From NCBI GenBank assembly GCA_003255065.1, contig QAOA01005518.1, positions 62,001 through 126,000 of the forward strand: a DNA stretch of 64,000 nucleotides, read 5' to 3'. The DNA comes from Cercis canadensis. Its lineage: Eukaryota; Streptophyta; Magnoliopsida; Fabales; Fabaceae. Below the pieces are notes generated by a model. The model ran no database searches. It was not told where the DNA came from and saw only the letters and a list, made by a program, of their open reading frames with translations. Shown in pieces: positions 11,796 through 22,808 of this stretch. The translations under genes were made by a program, and so were the position numbers. Position 1 is the stretch's first letter. The number at the start of each line of letters is the position of its first letter.

Positions 11796-13318
11796 TATTT
11801 ACATGTTTGCTATTTGAGAAACGTGAGAAGCGATTGTTTTCAAGTCCTCACATATGAAACATGTAAAGATAGTAGACAAGTATTTTGTCTAGGATAAAGG
11901 AAAAGACAAGTGTCATTATTCAAGATGACTCATGATGCAAAAAAAACTAGACCCATAAAGACCAAGATCCGAGCCTAGGAACTAGCAATGAAATTTAAAA
12001 CCACGATTTGAGCTTGAGAATTGGCAGAAAATTTAAAACCAGGATACTAGGATTCGAGCTTGGGAACTAGCAGAAAATTTAAAATTAGGATTCAAGACAA
12101 GGAATTAGGAGAAAATTTAAAACCAGGATTCGAGCCTAAGAATTGGCAGAAATTTAAAACCAGGGTTCGAGCCTAGGAATTGGAAGGAAATTTAAAACTA
12201 GGATTCTAGCCTGAGAATTGGCAAAAAAAATTAAAACCAAGATTCGAGCCTAAGAATTGGCGAAAAATTTAAAACCATGATTCGAGCTAAGGAATTGGCA
12301 AAAAAAATTTAACTAAGATTCGAGCTTAGGAATTTGCAAGAATTTTAAAACCAGAGTTCAAGCTTTAGAATTGGCAAGAAATTGAAAACTAAGATTCGAG
12401 CTTGAGAATTGGCAAGAAATTTAAAATCAGGATTCGAGCCTTGAAATTGGCAAGAAATTTAATACCAAGATTTGAACCTAGGAATTGACAAGAAATTTAA
12501 AACCAGGATTCGAGCCTGGGAATTGGTAGATCTTTTTTAAAAAAAGGTTGCATGATATGCAAGAAAATGATATGAATGGCGAATGCCTAAAATGAAAATA
12601 AGAATGTGGGTCAAGGCCTAAAATGCAAAGTAATAGATTGATGGATCAAATCCTTCTTTCGAATTGAAGCCACTAAATTCGAAAAATGCAAGTTGCTTGC
12701 TCAATGAAAAATTTGTTCAATCAAATTTTGCCCCTATTTTGGTCAAGTTCAAAGCATTGCTTTTTGCATGAATTTTTATCAATATTAACCCTTTGCAAAG
12801 ATCATGGTACTGCTCTAAGTCACTTCTTCAATCCTTAATGCTCGTCATGTCAACTGAGTAAGAATCACTCTTATTTTATTTAACAAAAATTAATGAAATA
12901 AGTCACGCATTCAAGAAATGACATAATGGTGAAGAAAAGATAGAGACAAGACAAGACCTCCAGCAATAACACTAGGCTCCCTTCTAATCCTAAGCTGAGG
13001 GTGGCTCGGGTATAAAGCCTATGAGTAGTGTGCAGGGTTATAGTGTTAGTGCATAGTGTGTGTGGGAGAAACATACAAACCTCATCCTACATCTACCTTA
13101 TATTACCCAGCTACAAGAAAAACACAAGAAATATGCAATAGAAATAGGCTATCTATGAATGCAAAAATAGCATAATAGACATCAGAATATATCAGGAAGG
13201 AAAAAACATAAAATGAAAAAATTTAGGGATAAAGGAAATACACAAGGCTATATTAAGTTCACACAATCGATTTATTGGGCTTTGACTCTCTAATAACTCC
13301 TTAGTGGAGTCACCAAAC
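11796..13318 (-). mobile_element. Interior of the non-autonomous Tat element, no coding content
   Basis: About 1.5 kb between the two LTRs. The end next to the 3' LTR has the polypurine tract and then a 15-copy minisatellite (11,966-12,530). The end next to the 5' LTR reads, on the minus strand, GTTTGGTGACTCCACTAAGG, which resembles the primer binding site used in Tat/Ogre elements (the related element at 28,278 has GTTTGACAACTCCACC in the same place). The middle has no recognisable gag, protease or polymerase motif in any frame. Confidence 0.65.
11966..12530. repeat. Minisatellite, 15 units of about 38 bp
   Basis: The consensus unit is roughly gattcgagcctaggaattggcaagaaatttaaaacca. I count 15 units, each opening with a variant of GATTCGAGC and closing with AATTTAAAACCA, over 565 bp. 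Units differ by substitutions and by small length changes in the A runs, so the array is not freshly made. It lies in the 3' untranslated region of the non-autonomous Tat element, next to the polypurine tract, a position where Tat/Ogre relatives often carry tandem arrays. Confidence 0.85.
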
Positions 13319-16300
13319 TATCAGAATGTACCCGAAAGTCGCTACGATGCAAATAGTGAACTTAGAAAAATATTAGTTTTCAAAAGAAAAACTTGGAGTC
13401 GCCAACAATTATTTAGAAAAAATAGGGTACAATTGAAACCCTTTTTAATTTAAAAAATGGTCTACAAACCAGAGAGGGTTCAGGAGTCAATTTGCGTGTG
13501 GGAAAGATGTTAGACACCCCATAACACCCATCTAGAAAGACGATTACCTGAAATTAATTGTATGAATATAATATGGAAGAAAATGTGTATTTTATTTATC
13601 CCAAAAATAATAAATATATTTATAGGAATACCTGAAAAAAGTAAAGATAGAGAAATTAAATGTGTCATGCATGATTTCTTTACCGAGACCAAAATCCTTT
13701 CACCCTTTTCTCGGATAAAGCGCCCTCCAAGGTGGCACTACTTTCAACTAGGTTGGATAAACAAAGTTATTCCATAAAGGAATCAGACAATCTATCCTCC
13801 CATGATAGGTGAAGGGGCCTGCGGATACTATGTTGTGCAAATATATATTTTATATGGAGTGCAAATGCATGATTTTAAGTATTACAATACTTTTCCTTGT
13901 ACAATGGGAGGGGATTTAAATTACATCTAAATGAAAAAAAAAAAGTTACATCTTCGCTCCGGGACTCAGATTGATCTCACATCTTCCTACTTAGGAAAAT
14001 AGATCTGTTTACATACCACATGACATCACCAGTGTCCATAAAGAGGAAAAAGAAACTCATGCACTCATGAAAATTGCAATTAGTGAAAAAAACAACTAAG
14101 AAAGACATTAACCAAAATAGTACAGAAACAACAAAGGAACCAAACCCAAAACAATCCCAAAGTAGCCAAAGAAAATATACTAAAACATAATTTAAACGAA
14201 GCAAGCAAGTGGGCCAGGAATAGTCACTTAAACAGGGTCCGACAATAGCGAAACTAAATCAAAACAACAAGGAAGAAAATGATGGGTTATTTTCTAAAAG
14301 AATAGTCATGCATTTCAGACAAGAAAACAACCCATTTAGAGCAGCTCAAACATTGCATAATCAATCTCATTTTTGTGCCAGAACAGCACAAAGGTAAATA
14401 CCAATACAAAGCATTAGAATAGCGGAACAACATAGACCAAATCATGCTCACATAGCCTCCCAATAGCCATCACACATGCCCAGATCAGCAATCAGTAAAA
14501 TGTACTAAATGGCAGCTAAACACATAAGAAGAATGCACCAGGAAGTGAGGTAAAACATACCGGGATAGGCACACTTATAAAAAGACAAATCCGAAGAAAA
14601 ATCAAAGAATTCACATGCTAATCATTTATCCGAAACAACCATGAATCAAAATATAAAATTAGACAAAACTCAATAAATGCACATGCTAATCAACTACCTA
14701 AAACAACCATATTCGAATTAGAACTAGAAGCAGTAGAAAAATGTTAAAATATTGAGGACACACATATTACAATTCTATCAAGATATGAATAATGCAAAAT
14801 GGAGCGATATAGCTCAAATAAGAGACGAAAGATTGAACACTGTCAGAGACATGACAACAATGAAAGTGCAACAATGAACAACCATATTCAGATTGAAATT
14901 GGGAGCAAGATATACATAAACAAATTCTGAAAATTTTCTACATCGAAAAAACATGTCTTACGGTTCTAACAAAATGAGAATTGATAAATACAATTTTTAT
15001 ACATTAGTTAACCATCATTTTTAGTCTCTTAAACCTCTTCTATGCTTAATTGATTGGGCTTGGCCACATTTTATAAGTTTGGGTTCCAATTGGACTTAAT
15101 TGTATTTTTCAACATTATTAGGAATGCTTCTGTATTTCAGGTATAACTTGAGTTCTGGACATCTGATAATCATGAATCTTACCTTGTAGGAAAGTTGAGA
15201 GAAATCTCTACAATTGTGAGTCAGAGCTCCAAGGCTGATTCAGGTGTCCAGCGGGCCATTTTAAACCTGGAAGTTAGGACAAAGATGCTGTCACTGGATC
15301 TTGGACCGTATGAAGAGATTGGGCCATAAATTGGGTTGTGGGTGTCTTATGGACCCGAAACCAGTGCCATTGGACAGCTGAGACATAAATCTTCAACTCT
15401 TGTGAAGACCACTTATCCAAACTATGGCATTTTGATGGTGTTAGAGCCCCTTGAAGTTGGCTGATGAGTCCAGAGAGCTGTTAAGAGTAAATTGGTCCTA
15501 ACTCTCTCATCCTAAGATTGATTAAGGAAAATTCGGTGTCCAATTAAAGCTAAGAGAAAGAGGATTAATTCTAACCTAGGGGCAGTCTTGGAATTTAGAT
15601 ATTTTGGACAGTTACAAGGACAAAAAGAGGAGAACGTAGGGAGCATTCCCAATTGAGCAGTCTTGCATCTTTTTCCTCTCCTCTTTTTGGAGGTTTTCTT
15701 TTCCCTTTATGTGTAATGAATTCTTCCCTCTCGTTCATGGAGGGCTAGACCTTTAATCAATCTAGGTTTTGACTATCTTGATGTTTAATTCTGAGATTTT
15801 GGTTTAATTATTCTGCATTCAGTTATTAATTAAATTTCTTTCCTTCCTTTTGTTTAATTCTGATTGAGTTGCTAAATTTGATTGGGATGTTCATGTGATA
15901 ATTGCATAAATTTCATGTGTTAAAAGAGGATTGCAAAGATTAAACAATGTTTCAAAGGTGTTTGACAAATTGTTTAACTTGGTTGGATTTTGGTTTTTAG
16001 GATAATCTGGAATTAAATGGATGCTTGATTTGTTTAATCTTAGTTGGCCGAGTTCTAGATGCTTATCCAGTAGAGGATCCACGGATCATCTTGAGGCTTC
16101 TTGATGTGATCTAAGGCCGAGAATTAGGTTAGTGATTGAATGAATCCACTGTAATCAATAATGGATTAAAATTAAGATTAGTTAATTCCCTGGATTGGTT
16201 GTTTCCTTAATTCTATTGACTATTTTTAATTGCTTTTTGTTGACAATATTTGCAAAACCTTCCTTCCTATTTGTTAACCTCCTAATTTGATTCTGTAATT

Positions 16301-17998
16301 AGAGTGATCCAAGGACTTGACCCGGTGTTACCTTATACTGCAAGTAGTCTTGGTGAACCGGCTATAAATAGATATAATTTGATAGCCTCGACAGTTATCA
16401 AGAATCATGTAAAATGGAGCTCTATAGCTCAAATTAGAGACAAAAGACTGAACACTGTTAGAGACATGACAACAGTGACAGTACAACAATGAACTGCCAT
16501 GCTTAAATAAAAACTGGGAGCAATAGAGCCATGCAAAAAATCTGAAAATTTCATACATTGAGGACACGTGTCTTACGGTTCTAAAAAGATGAGAATCATG
16601 CAAAATGGAGCTCTATAGCTCAAATTAGAGATAGAAGAAGAAGTGATGCTAAGGCCAAGACAGAAGACACGAAAATGGCTAAATTAAGTGCCTTTGATGC
16701 ATCAATTCACACCCAAGCTCATATCCAGAAATCCAAATACCTAAGAACCATTCCACCAACATGAATTCCATGCTAAAATTAATAATTTTTTTTTTCAAAC
16801 AAACATTTAGCTAAAGAACTACTAGACAACCTCTACACTAAATTCAAACATGCATCAAATCTTACGAAAGTTAGAATCAAAATCCCTCATAGAATTCAGC
16901 ATCATAAACTCAAATCAATATCTCTATTGAAAATAAGCTAAACACCCAAGTACCTTTGAACCAATTTCATAATAATAAAAGAACTCTATTATCTAAAAAA
17001 TGCACAGATTGGAGAAAGCCACGATAACCCACAAACTTCAAATGAGCAAAACGAAATAATAATAAAAATGAAAGAAAACATGAGTCGAATAGAAAATATT
17101 GGGTACAATGAGCATACCAAACTAGAAACATTAGAATAGAATTGTCACTGCAAAACCCAACCGAATAGGAATTCAAAGAAAACTAAGAAAAACAGAGCAT
17201 ATTTTCAAATTACTCACTCTAAACCAAAATCATAGGAGAAAGGCAAATTCTACAGGAGCATAAAAGCTAAAAGGAGTTGAGATTACCCTTGTTGGAGCTC
17301 AAACTCGTTTATGAAGCTTTAGGTTCTAGAAATCAAATTCAAATTCTTCTTCCTTCTCAATCTCCAAGCTCTCTTTCTCCCTTTTCCTTACTCTTTCTCT
17401 GTTTCTTTTTTCTCCACCATAGCTCTCTCCCTCTTTATTTTCTTCTCCTCTTTGCTTTCTTCTTCTCTATTTTCTCTTCCTTTTCCTCACGTTGGTTCTC
17501 TCTTTTTTTCCCGCAACCTTCTTTCTTCCCTTATTTGGTGTTCTCTTCCCCTTTATCTCTATCTCACGCACACACTTGCTCTCCTTCTTTAGATATTTTT
17601 CTTTTTTTCTTCACTTTCCCATCTTGCCCTTTAATCTCCACCGCCCATCTCTACCTTTTTTTTTTTTTTTAATTTAGTTATTTGCTAAATAAGGATAATG
17701 TATGGACTTGGACCAATGGAGAGAGAAGGAAATCTATTCCTTATTCTCCTATTGGTGCTCCTAAATCTAGTGACACAAAAATCTATTTACTATTTTTTTT
17801 TATATTATTCACTATTTGCAAAGATTTAATTATTGAAGAATAGGGTAAATGGGCTAGATAGAAAAATAAGGGCTAAACTAACAATGGACTAGGCCTAGAG
17901 TTTGCTTCATTACAAAGGCCCAAACAACAATATAAAAATTAATAATTAAAAATTAAGAATTTATATCCTTTTTTCAAAAAGAATTTTTATAACATGAC
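13319..17998 (-). mobile_element. 5' LTR of the non-autonomous Tat element
   Basis: The left edge tatcagaatgtaccc corresponds to the LTR end of sister copies. The LTR continues through the 'ttgcgtgtgggaaagatgttagacaccccata' region (present in every copy as a 'gcacctcacaacacccgtct'-like block) to about 17,998. A solo Athila LTR with its target duplication occupies 14,977-16,405. The rest, 13,319-14,981 plus 16,401-17,998, is about 3.2 kb. The pyrimidine-rich stretch at 17,340-17,670 is part of the LTR and not a gene. The right boundary is approximate. Confidence 0.65.
14982..16400 (+). mobile_element. Solo LTR of an Athila element with perfect TSD
   Basis: It starts TGATAAATACAATTTTTATAC and ends GCCTCGACAGTTATCA, 1,419 bp. 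The flanks are identical: agaat at 14,977-14,981 and again at 16,401-16,405. The interrupted host sequence 'atgagaat/catgcaaaatgga' is present unbroken nearby, at about 16,589 in the same Tat LTR, which confirms both edges. It is the same family as 37,659-39,070 and the LTR at 56,618. There is no coding content; this is what remains after recombination between the two LTRs of a full element. Confidence 0.92.
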
Positions 17999-18004
17999 AA
18001 AGAA

Positions 18005-19420
18005 CCAGAAGTTGTTAGGCACCCCACAACATCCTTTTAAAGATGGTTACCTAAATTAGCTATGGAAAGATAAGAAAAGATGTGGCCAAAAGATGTCATT
18101 TATTCATTCTCGTAAATAAATTACATTCACTAATAAAAGTGCATTAAATAAATGTGAAATGCATGAATTCTAATAAGCCCAAAATCCTTCCTCCCTTCGG
18201 GTGTATAAATCTCTCCTCAAGTTGGCGCTTATCTCCCCCTAAGTCGGATAGATCAAGTCTGTCTCATATTAGACAAACATGTCTATCTTTCCATGATAAG
18301 GGAAAAGCCTATGAATTTTGTAAACTCAAACAAAAAGCCCTAAATGTAATGCATGATTATACACCTCAAAAGGGGTTGGGGTATATGATTTTTCAAAATA
18401 TAAATTAAATAAAAAAACCATCCAAGTCTCTGAACCACCTTAGGGTTTTGCTAATGGCCCAAGGATTGTGATCCCCTCTCACATAGAACACACATTAGAT
18501 GACTCAAAATAGAGAAATTGAAAGTTACGTATGCATAAGCAAGTGGGCAACCACAATACAACAAAATAAGCAGTAAAATAAAGCAAATGAAACATGCTAA
18601 TCTAAAAAGTGAGGGTTGTAACACTAAAGCACACATGGCAGCCACTACACTTAGCATCCATAGGCTTAAAACCAAGAATCATGCTCTAATCCATGTACAT
18701 AATTTAATGCCCAATATGTATTTCAAGATAACATAATCCTTAAATAAAACAACATGGGCAAAAATCAAAGAGGCATGCTCAAGATCAAAGAAAACTTTAG
18801 AAAAATCATGCATAACCCAACATTGGAGTTTAAGGCATGCAAATAACATTAAAATGTAAAAGGGCAACATGGAAGTTATGGGACAAAATTGGGGCGACAA
18901 GATTAAAACTCACCAAAAATTAAAAAAAAAATAGGGCAGAAAATAGGGGAACTTTGAAACAAAATCTGCGAATGCATGCCTTGGATATTTGGTCCCAAAT
19001 TTATATATAACAAAAAGACATGTTTTACAAATCCAAAGAATAAAAAATCATGCAAAATGGAGGCCTGCAACTCTAGTTACAACCAAAAAAAAAAAAAAAA
19101 ACTTTGCCAGAATTCCTACAAGTTATTTTATTATTGGGCCAAATCAGGTTAAAGTGAGCTCAAAGAGTTCAACCTTGGACTTAAGTTGGTCCAATTAGAC
19201 CCAAATAAAATCTCAAACATATTAATTAGTCCAGCAATCATTTTTCATTTATTTGGACTAAAACATTTGGAAAACAGAAAAATAGGTGGGCTCAAAGGCC
19301 TCCAAACTAGGGTTTGAGCATGACAGGCTAAGCTTAAAACATGATTTTTGACTCAAAATCACTAGAAGCCCATAAAATTATAATCTTTATGTTCAAACAA
19401 AGTATTTAAAGAAAATCAAA
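18005..19420 (-). mobile_element. Tat LTR fragment
   Basis: It opens with 'gttaggcaccccacaacatcc' like the other Tat LTRs and runs through the blocks 'ggcccaaggattgtgat' (18,457), 'gcatccataggcttaaaacc' (18,652), 'caaattagactaacttaag'-type sequence near 19,180, and 'agtatttaaagaaaatcaaa' (19,398). Its sequence is closer to 1,713-5,955 than to the adjoining LTR at 13,319-17,998. It therefore looks like a separate copy and not a continuation. It is broken and has no coding content. Confidence 0.65.
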
Positions 19421-20468
19421 GAGTTCTAGAACTGACTTGATTGCCACTTGAGGTGAAATCCTAGGCTATACAACATTAGGGACATGATTTAGGCTATTTT
19501 TGGACCATTTGAGCCTTTCAAGCCAACCTATGCATGATTGTAATCCCTAGTATACCCATTGAGCCTAATTGAACATTTTTCTTTGTCACCCACAATTTAT
19601 CCTAGCCTTTAAATATTTTTCCTAACTTTTTCCCCTTCACTCGTAGCATATGATCATTCTAAGAAAAATACTTAGAGCTATGGAGTTATTTGGGAGGATG
19701 GGTGGAGTTAAGAGAAATAGTCTGTTGCTTCTTTGTTTAGCAAAGTAAATGAAAAAAAAAATGAATGAAGGAATGAAAAAGAAAAGAAATTAGAGTGCTA
19801 CACCCCTTGTTCATTAAATAAATTAAGTTTGGGGATGTAGTGGCTTAATCATGAAAAAGAAAAGCAAAAGAAGCAACAAATAAATGGAACAAGAAAAAAA
19901 AATAAACAAATGGAAACAAAAGTGGTTGATGAGTAAAATTGATAATATGTTTGAGGGAGTTAGTTTGAAAAGTTGGTGCTCTTAGTCCTAGAATGGTTGT
20001 GTTATGGGTGATTTGAGCCTTATTGGTATCCTTTATCCTACCTTAACCTTAGCCATACATTACTAGCTTAAGAAAGTCCTATTGATCTTTGATGTTGTGA
20101 GCAGCCTACATTAGTTGAGAATGACATGAAATGCAAGCTTATGGAATTCTCCAATTTATACATTTAGAGGTCTATTCGCATGTTCTTGTTTGTATAAACT
20201 CTTTTGAGTTGCAAGGGGTTAAGTGAAAAGGGCTAAACGCACACGCAATCAAGGAATTATAAGTGAGGTAAATTTTGCACTTGAATTAAAATTCTACATA
20301 GTCTTAATGTGTTGAGTTTTCTTTGAGCTATGATTATTTGTTATCTTTGAGGTCAGTTTGGTTAGTAGACTTATGTTGTCACACATGTGTTTTAGTTCTT
20401 GATTAGCTCTTTTAGTTTATTTATTTATTTTGCTCGAGGACTACCAAAAAATTAAGTTTTGGGGTATT
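19421..20468 (+). mobile_element. Athila-like element, 3' untranslated region with polypurine tract
   Basis: A non-coding stretch with A-rich runs around 19,745-19,920. It ends 'ctcgaggactaccaaaaaattaagttttggggtattTGATG'. This 'ctcgaggact-ag/cc-aaa...aagt-t-ggggta-ttTGAT' arrangement is the polypurine tract plus LTR start seen at the 3' end of Athila-group elements in many eudicots (recalled, not searched). No polymerase motifs are visible in it. The left boundary is taken from the end of the Tat LTR fragment. Confidence 0.5.
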
Positions 20469-21601
20469 TGATGTAGTTTATTTTCTATCCACGATCTAGA
20501 CACCATCCACTTAACCTTTAGTTAGGCTTTAAGGTATTTATCGGTCTTAATCTTGTGTTTTTATGTTTGTTTTGTAGGTTTTGTAATCATGGCAATTGGG
20601 TATGATTTGGTGCTGTTTAAGTGCTGAAAAAGAAGAAAATTTGATGTCTGGCTGAAGCCTAGGAACCTAGGCGCCCAACTTGCTGTTCTTGGTAGAGAGG
20701 TCAACGCCTAGGCACCCAAACCCAGAGCCTAGGTGCCCAGATACTGCCTTGTACTTGATTTTGTCCAGTTTTCCTACTTTTGTAGGTTCTTAACCTTAAA
20801 AGGTTTCGTAATGTATTTACACTTCTTAGGAACTATAAGTAGGATTTTGTAGAAGTAGATTCGGGTTCCTAATTAGTTTCTACAAGTTTAGAATTGAAGG
20901 AGAAAAGAGCAAAGCGCGAAGGAGAAAATGGCAAAGGATCCTGCTTATCAACTAGTTTTTCTTCTTCTACTTTTCTTGAATTATGTTGAGATTTATTGTT
21001 AGGATGTTAATTGCTTTAATTATGAACTAGTTTCCTTTTCTAGGGCTATAATGTAGCCTAATTATGATGTTTTAAATATTTTCTATTAAGTTAATCTATA
21101 AATTGTTTTCTCTAATTGAGTGTTCATCTCTGTGCTTAATGCTTCTAATTAACCGATCACTAATTAGATGATGGGTTAATCATAATGAGACCGAGAAGAG
21201 ATTTATGTGTGTAGTTCATTGGGATTAATTCCATAGATTGCATGTGGGATAGGAAAATATCTCCATGGTCTATACAGTTGCTACATGGGATCCATAGAAC
21301 TTAATGAATTCCTAGTTGTTTTTAATTCACATAGAAATATAGCAGATTAGCAATTAGGGATGTTTTCATTAGATCTTGAGAGAGAGGCTAGTGCAAATAT
21401 TAGGGAATCTTGACTATAAATTAGAAGAACAATTCTAGATTAATGAGATAGGGAAGTGAATTTGGATTAGTTTTGGTGAAATCAGAAACCCTAGGCTTTA
21501 CTTCCATAGTTAAATCTTGATTTTCCTTGCTTTCATTTTATTTCTCACTATTCTCAATTATCATTTTCCCTTATGCATTTAATAATATTATCTTTGAATC
21601 A
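20469..21601 (+). mobile_element. Athila-like LTR
   Basis: It starts TGATGTAGTTTATTTTC directly after the polypurine tract and can be closed at ...ctttgaatca (21,601), giving 1,133 bp with TGAT...ATCA ends as in the other Athila LTRs here. It is a different subfamily: the internal sequence does not match the 14,982 or 56,618 copies. A primer-binding-like motif follows at 21,618. The right boundary is inferred from the TG...CA rule and that motif. Confidence 0.5.
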
Positions 21602-21617
21602 AGTCGTATATAAGGAT

Positions 21618-21636
21618 TGGCTTCCAAGCCGTTGCC
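21618..21636 (+). other. Primer-binding-site-like motif
   Basis: TGGCTTCCAAGCCGTTGCC resembles TGGCGCCGTTGCC (the Asp-tRNA-type primer binding site seen at 60,119) with extra bases after TGGC. If real, the LTR to its left is a 5' LTR, although that LTR is also preceded by a polypurine tract. A chance match is possible. Confidence 0.3.
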
Positions 21637-21833
21637 TAGTACATGTCTTTAAAGAGGGATGATATGAGATTCAATTTTAATTATTAAACAGAAAAGGTTA
21701 AATTGATTTTTGAAATTGTTCTCTTTGTGGTTTGTTTCAATGGCCAACGAGGAGTTTGAGCCTGCAATTCTTAAGCTAGAATGGAGATAGGGAGTTGGAG
21801 AGAAAAGCAAGCAAGATTTGGATTTTCTCATGT

Positions 21834-22808
21834 TAAGGGGTAACATGACTGTGTATGTTAATCTAATCTTAGTCATTCATTCTCATTAAAAATATATCAA
21901 AGGGGCTACTCCTAAAGTAAGTTTGGTAAGGGGTAATGAGGGTAAAGTTTATTGAAGTATAACTTTTGTACATATAGAAGGAAGCCTTTTTACATAAAAA
22001 AGACTCTAGCTAGGATCAACTTGAGTATCCTTTAGGCATTTTAAGATTCTTATAGATTGATACTAGCTAGAGATTTTTTTTTTTTAATATGAATTGACTT
22101 GTTTTGTATATGTAAAAATTTACCCTAATAAAATTTACCGTGACTCCCTACCAAGCACACTCATCAAAGTTTTCATTTTCTTTTTCTTTTTCAATCTTTC
22201 TCCCCCATCATCCTTGGGCTCCTACTACGCCTCACTCCGGTCTCGACGGGAAGAAAGGTGAGGCACCCACCCAAAATGGAAAGAGAACATTATAAAATTT
22301 GTTATGGAATATGATTAAATTGTCTTAATCTTGTTGATATAGAGTTCAGAGGTGAAGAAAGATACTAATGTGAGTTTAACTCAGTCATTGAATAAATTCT
22401 TGATTAACCAAACACATTGCAATTTTAATTAGCTTACTAAAATCTATACTTCATATATCAAAATTTTGAGGTTTTTTTTTTTTTTAGATGTTCTCAAAGT
22501 ACCGAGCAATATAAAAAGCTCAAGAGCAAAGAATTGTAGAAGGCCAAATAATATGATTTTGTCTAAGGTTGGATTATATATCTATTATGCCATCGCAACT
22601 ATGTCGTTTGGCAAGAGGTCTACCTCCATAACAACATCTTTACTGTAGGAGCACGAGGGTGGTGGGGAAGAAGAAGGGAAAAAGAAAAAAAAAATTGATA
22701 ACTATAATTAGGAAAGGTTTATGTGACACTCTATACAACTTTGATATATTTTTAATAAGATTGAATGTTTAAATTAGATTAACATGGCATTGTAATGTTA
22801 TCCTGTAA
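21834..22808. mobile_element. Inverted-repeat-bounded non-autonomous DNA element
   Basis: The left arm (21,834-21,903) contains GGGGTAACATGAC..., then 'tgttaatctaat', then 'attaaaaatatatcaaag'. The right arm (22,738-22,808) is its inverse, 'ctttgatatatttttaat', 'attagattaaca', '...atgttatcctgtaa'. The arms are about 70 bp and roughly 75-80% alike by eye. The roughly 975 bp unit has no transposase. Inside it sits a second inverted-repeat element (21,903-22,169). TTA/TAA at the very ends could hint at a PIF/Harbinger origin, but I see no clean target duplication. Confidence 0.5.
21903..22169. mobile_element. Nested MITE
   Basis: The left part 'gtttggtaaggggt...gggtaaagtttatt...ttgtacatatag' is mirrored by the right part 'tgtatatgtaaaaatttaccctaataaaatttacc...actccctaccaagc'. 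ATCAAAG stands at both edges (21,896-21,902 and 22,163-22,169), a possible 7 bp target duplication. It is about 260 bp and lies wholly inside the larger inverted-repeat element. The exact ends are uncertain because the inverted repeat aligns better starting near 21,915. Confidence 0.45.

Larger units (their letters stand above)
8827..17998 (-). mobile_element. Non-autonomous Tat-type LTR element (two LTRs, non-coding interior)
   Basis: Reading the minus strand: a 5' LTR (17,998 to 13,319), a primer-binding-like segment, a non-coding interior of about 1.5 kb, a polypurine tract GGGGCAAAC, and a 3' LTR (11,795 to 8,827). The two LTRs are the family of 28,278-31,803. No gag or pol motif is visible inside, so it must have relied on proteins from relatives such as the element at 28,278. 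The LTR pair differs by many small indels, so the insertion is old. It is broken. The right LTR hosts a solo Athila LTR (14,982-16,400). Confidence 0.65.

Noticed and set aside
11966-12530. Repeat array that could be mistaken for CRISPR
   Set aside because: The units are contiguous with no unique spacers, there are no cas genes, and the context is a plant retrotransposon.
17277-17677. Plus-strand open frames rich in Ser, Phe and Leu resembling a secreted or membrane protein
   Set aside because: They come from a pyrimidine-rich tract inside a Tat LTR. Sister LTRs have the same CT-rich zone without a conserved frame.
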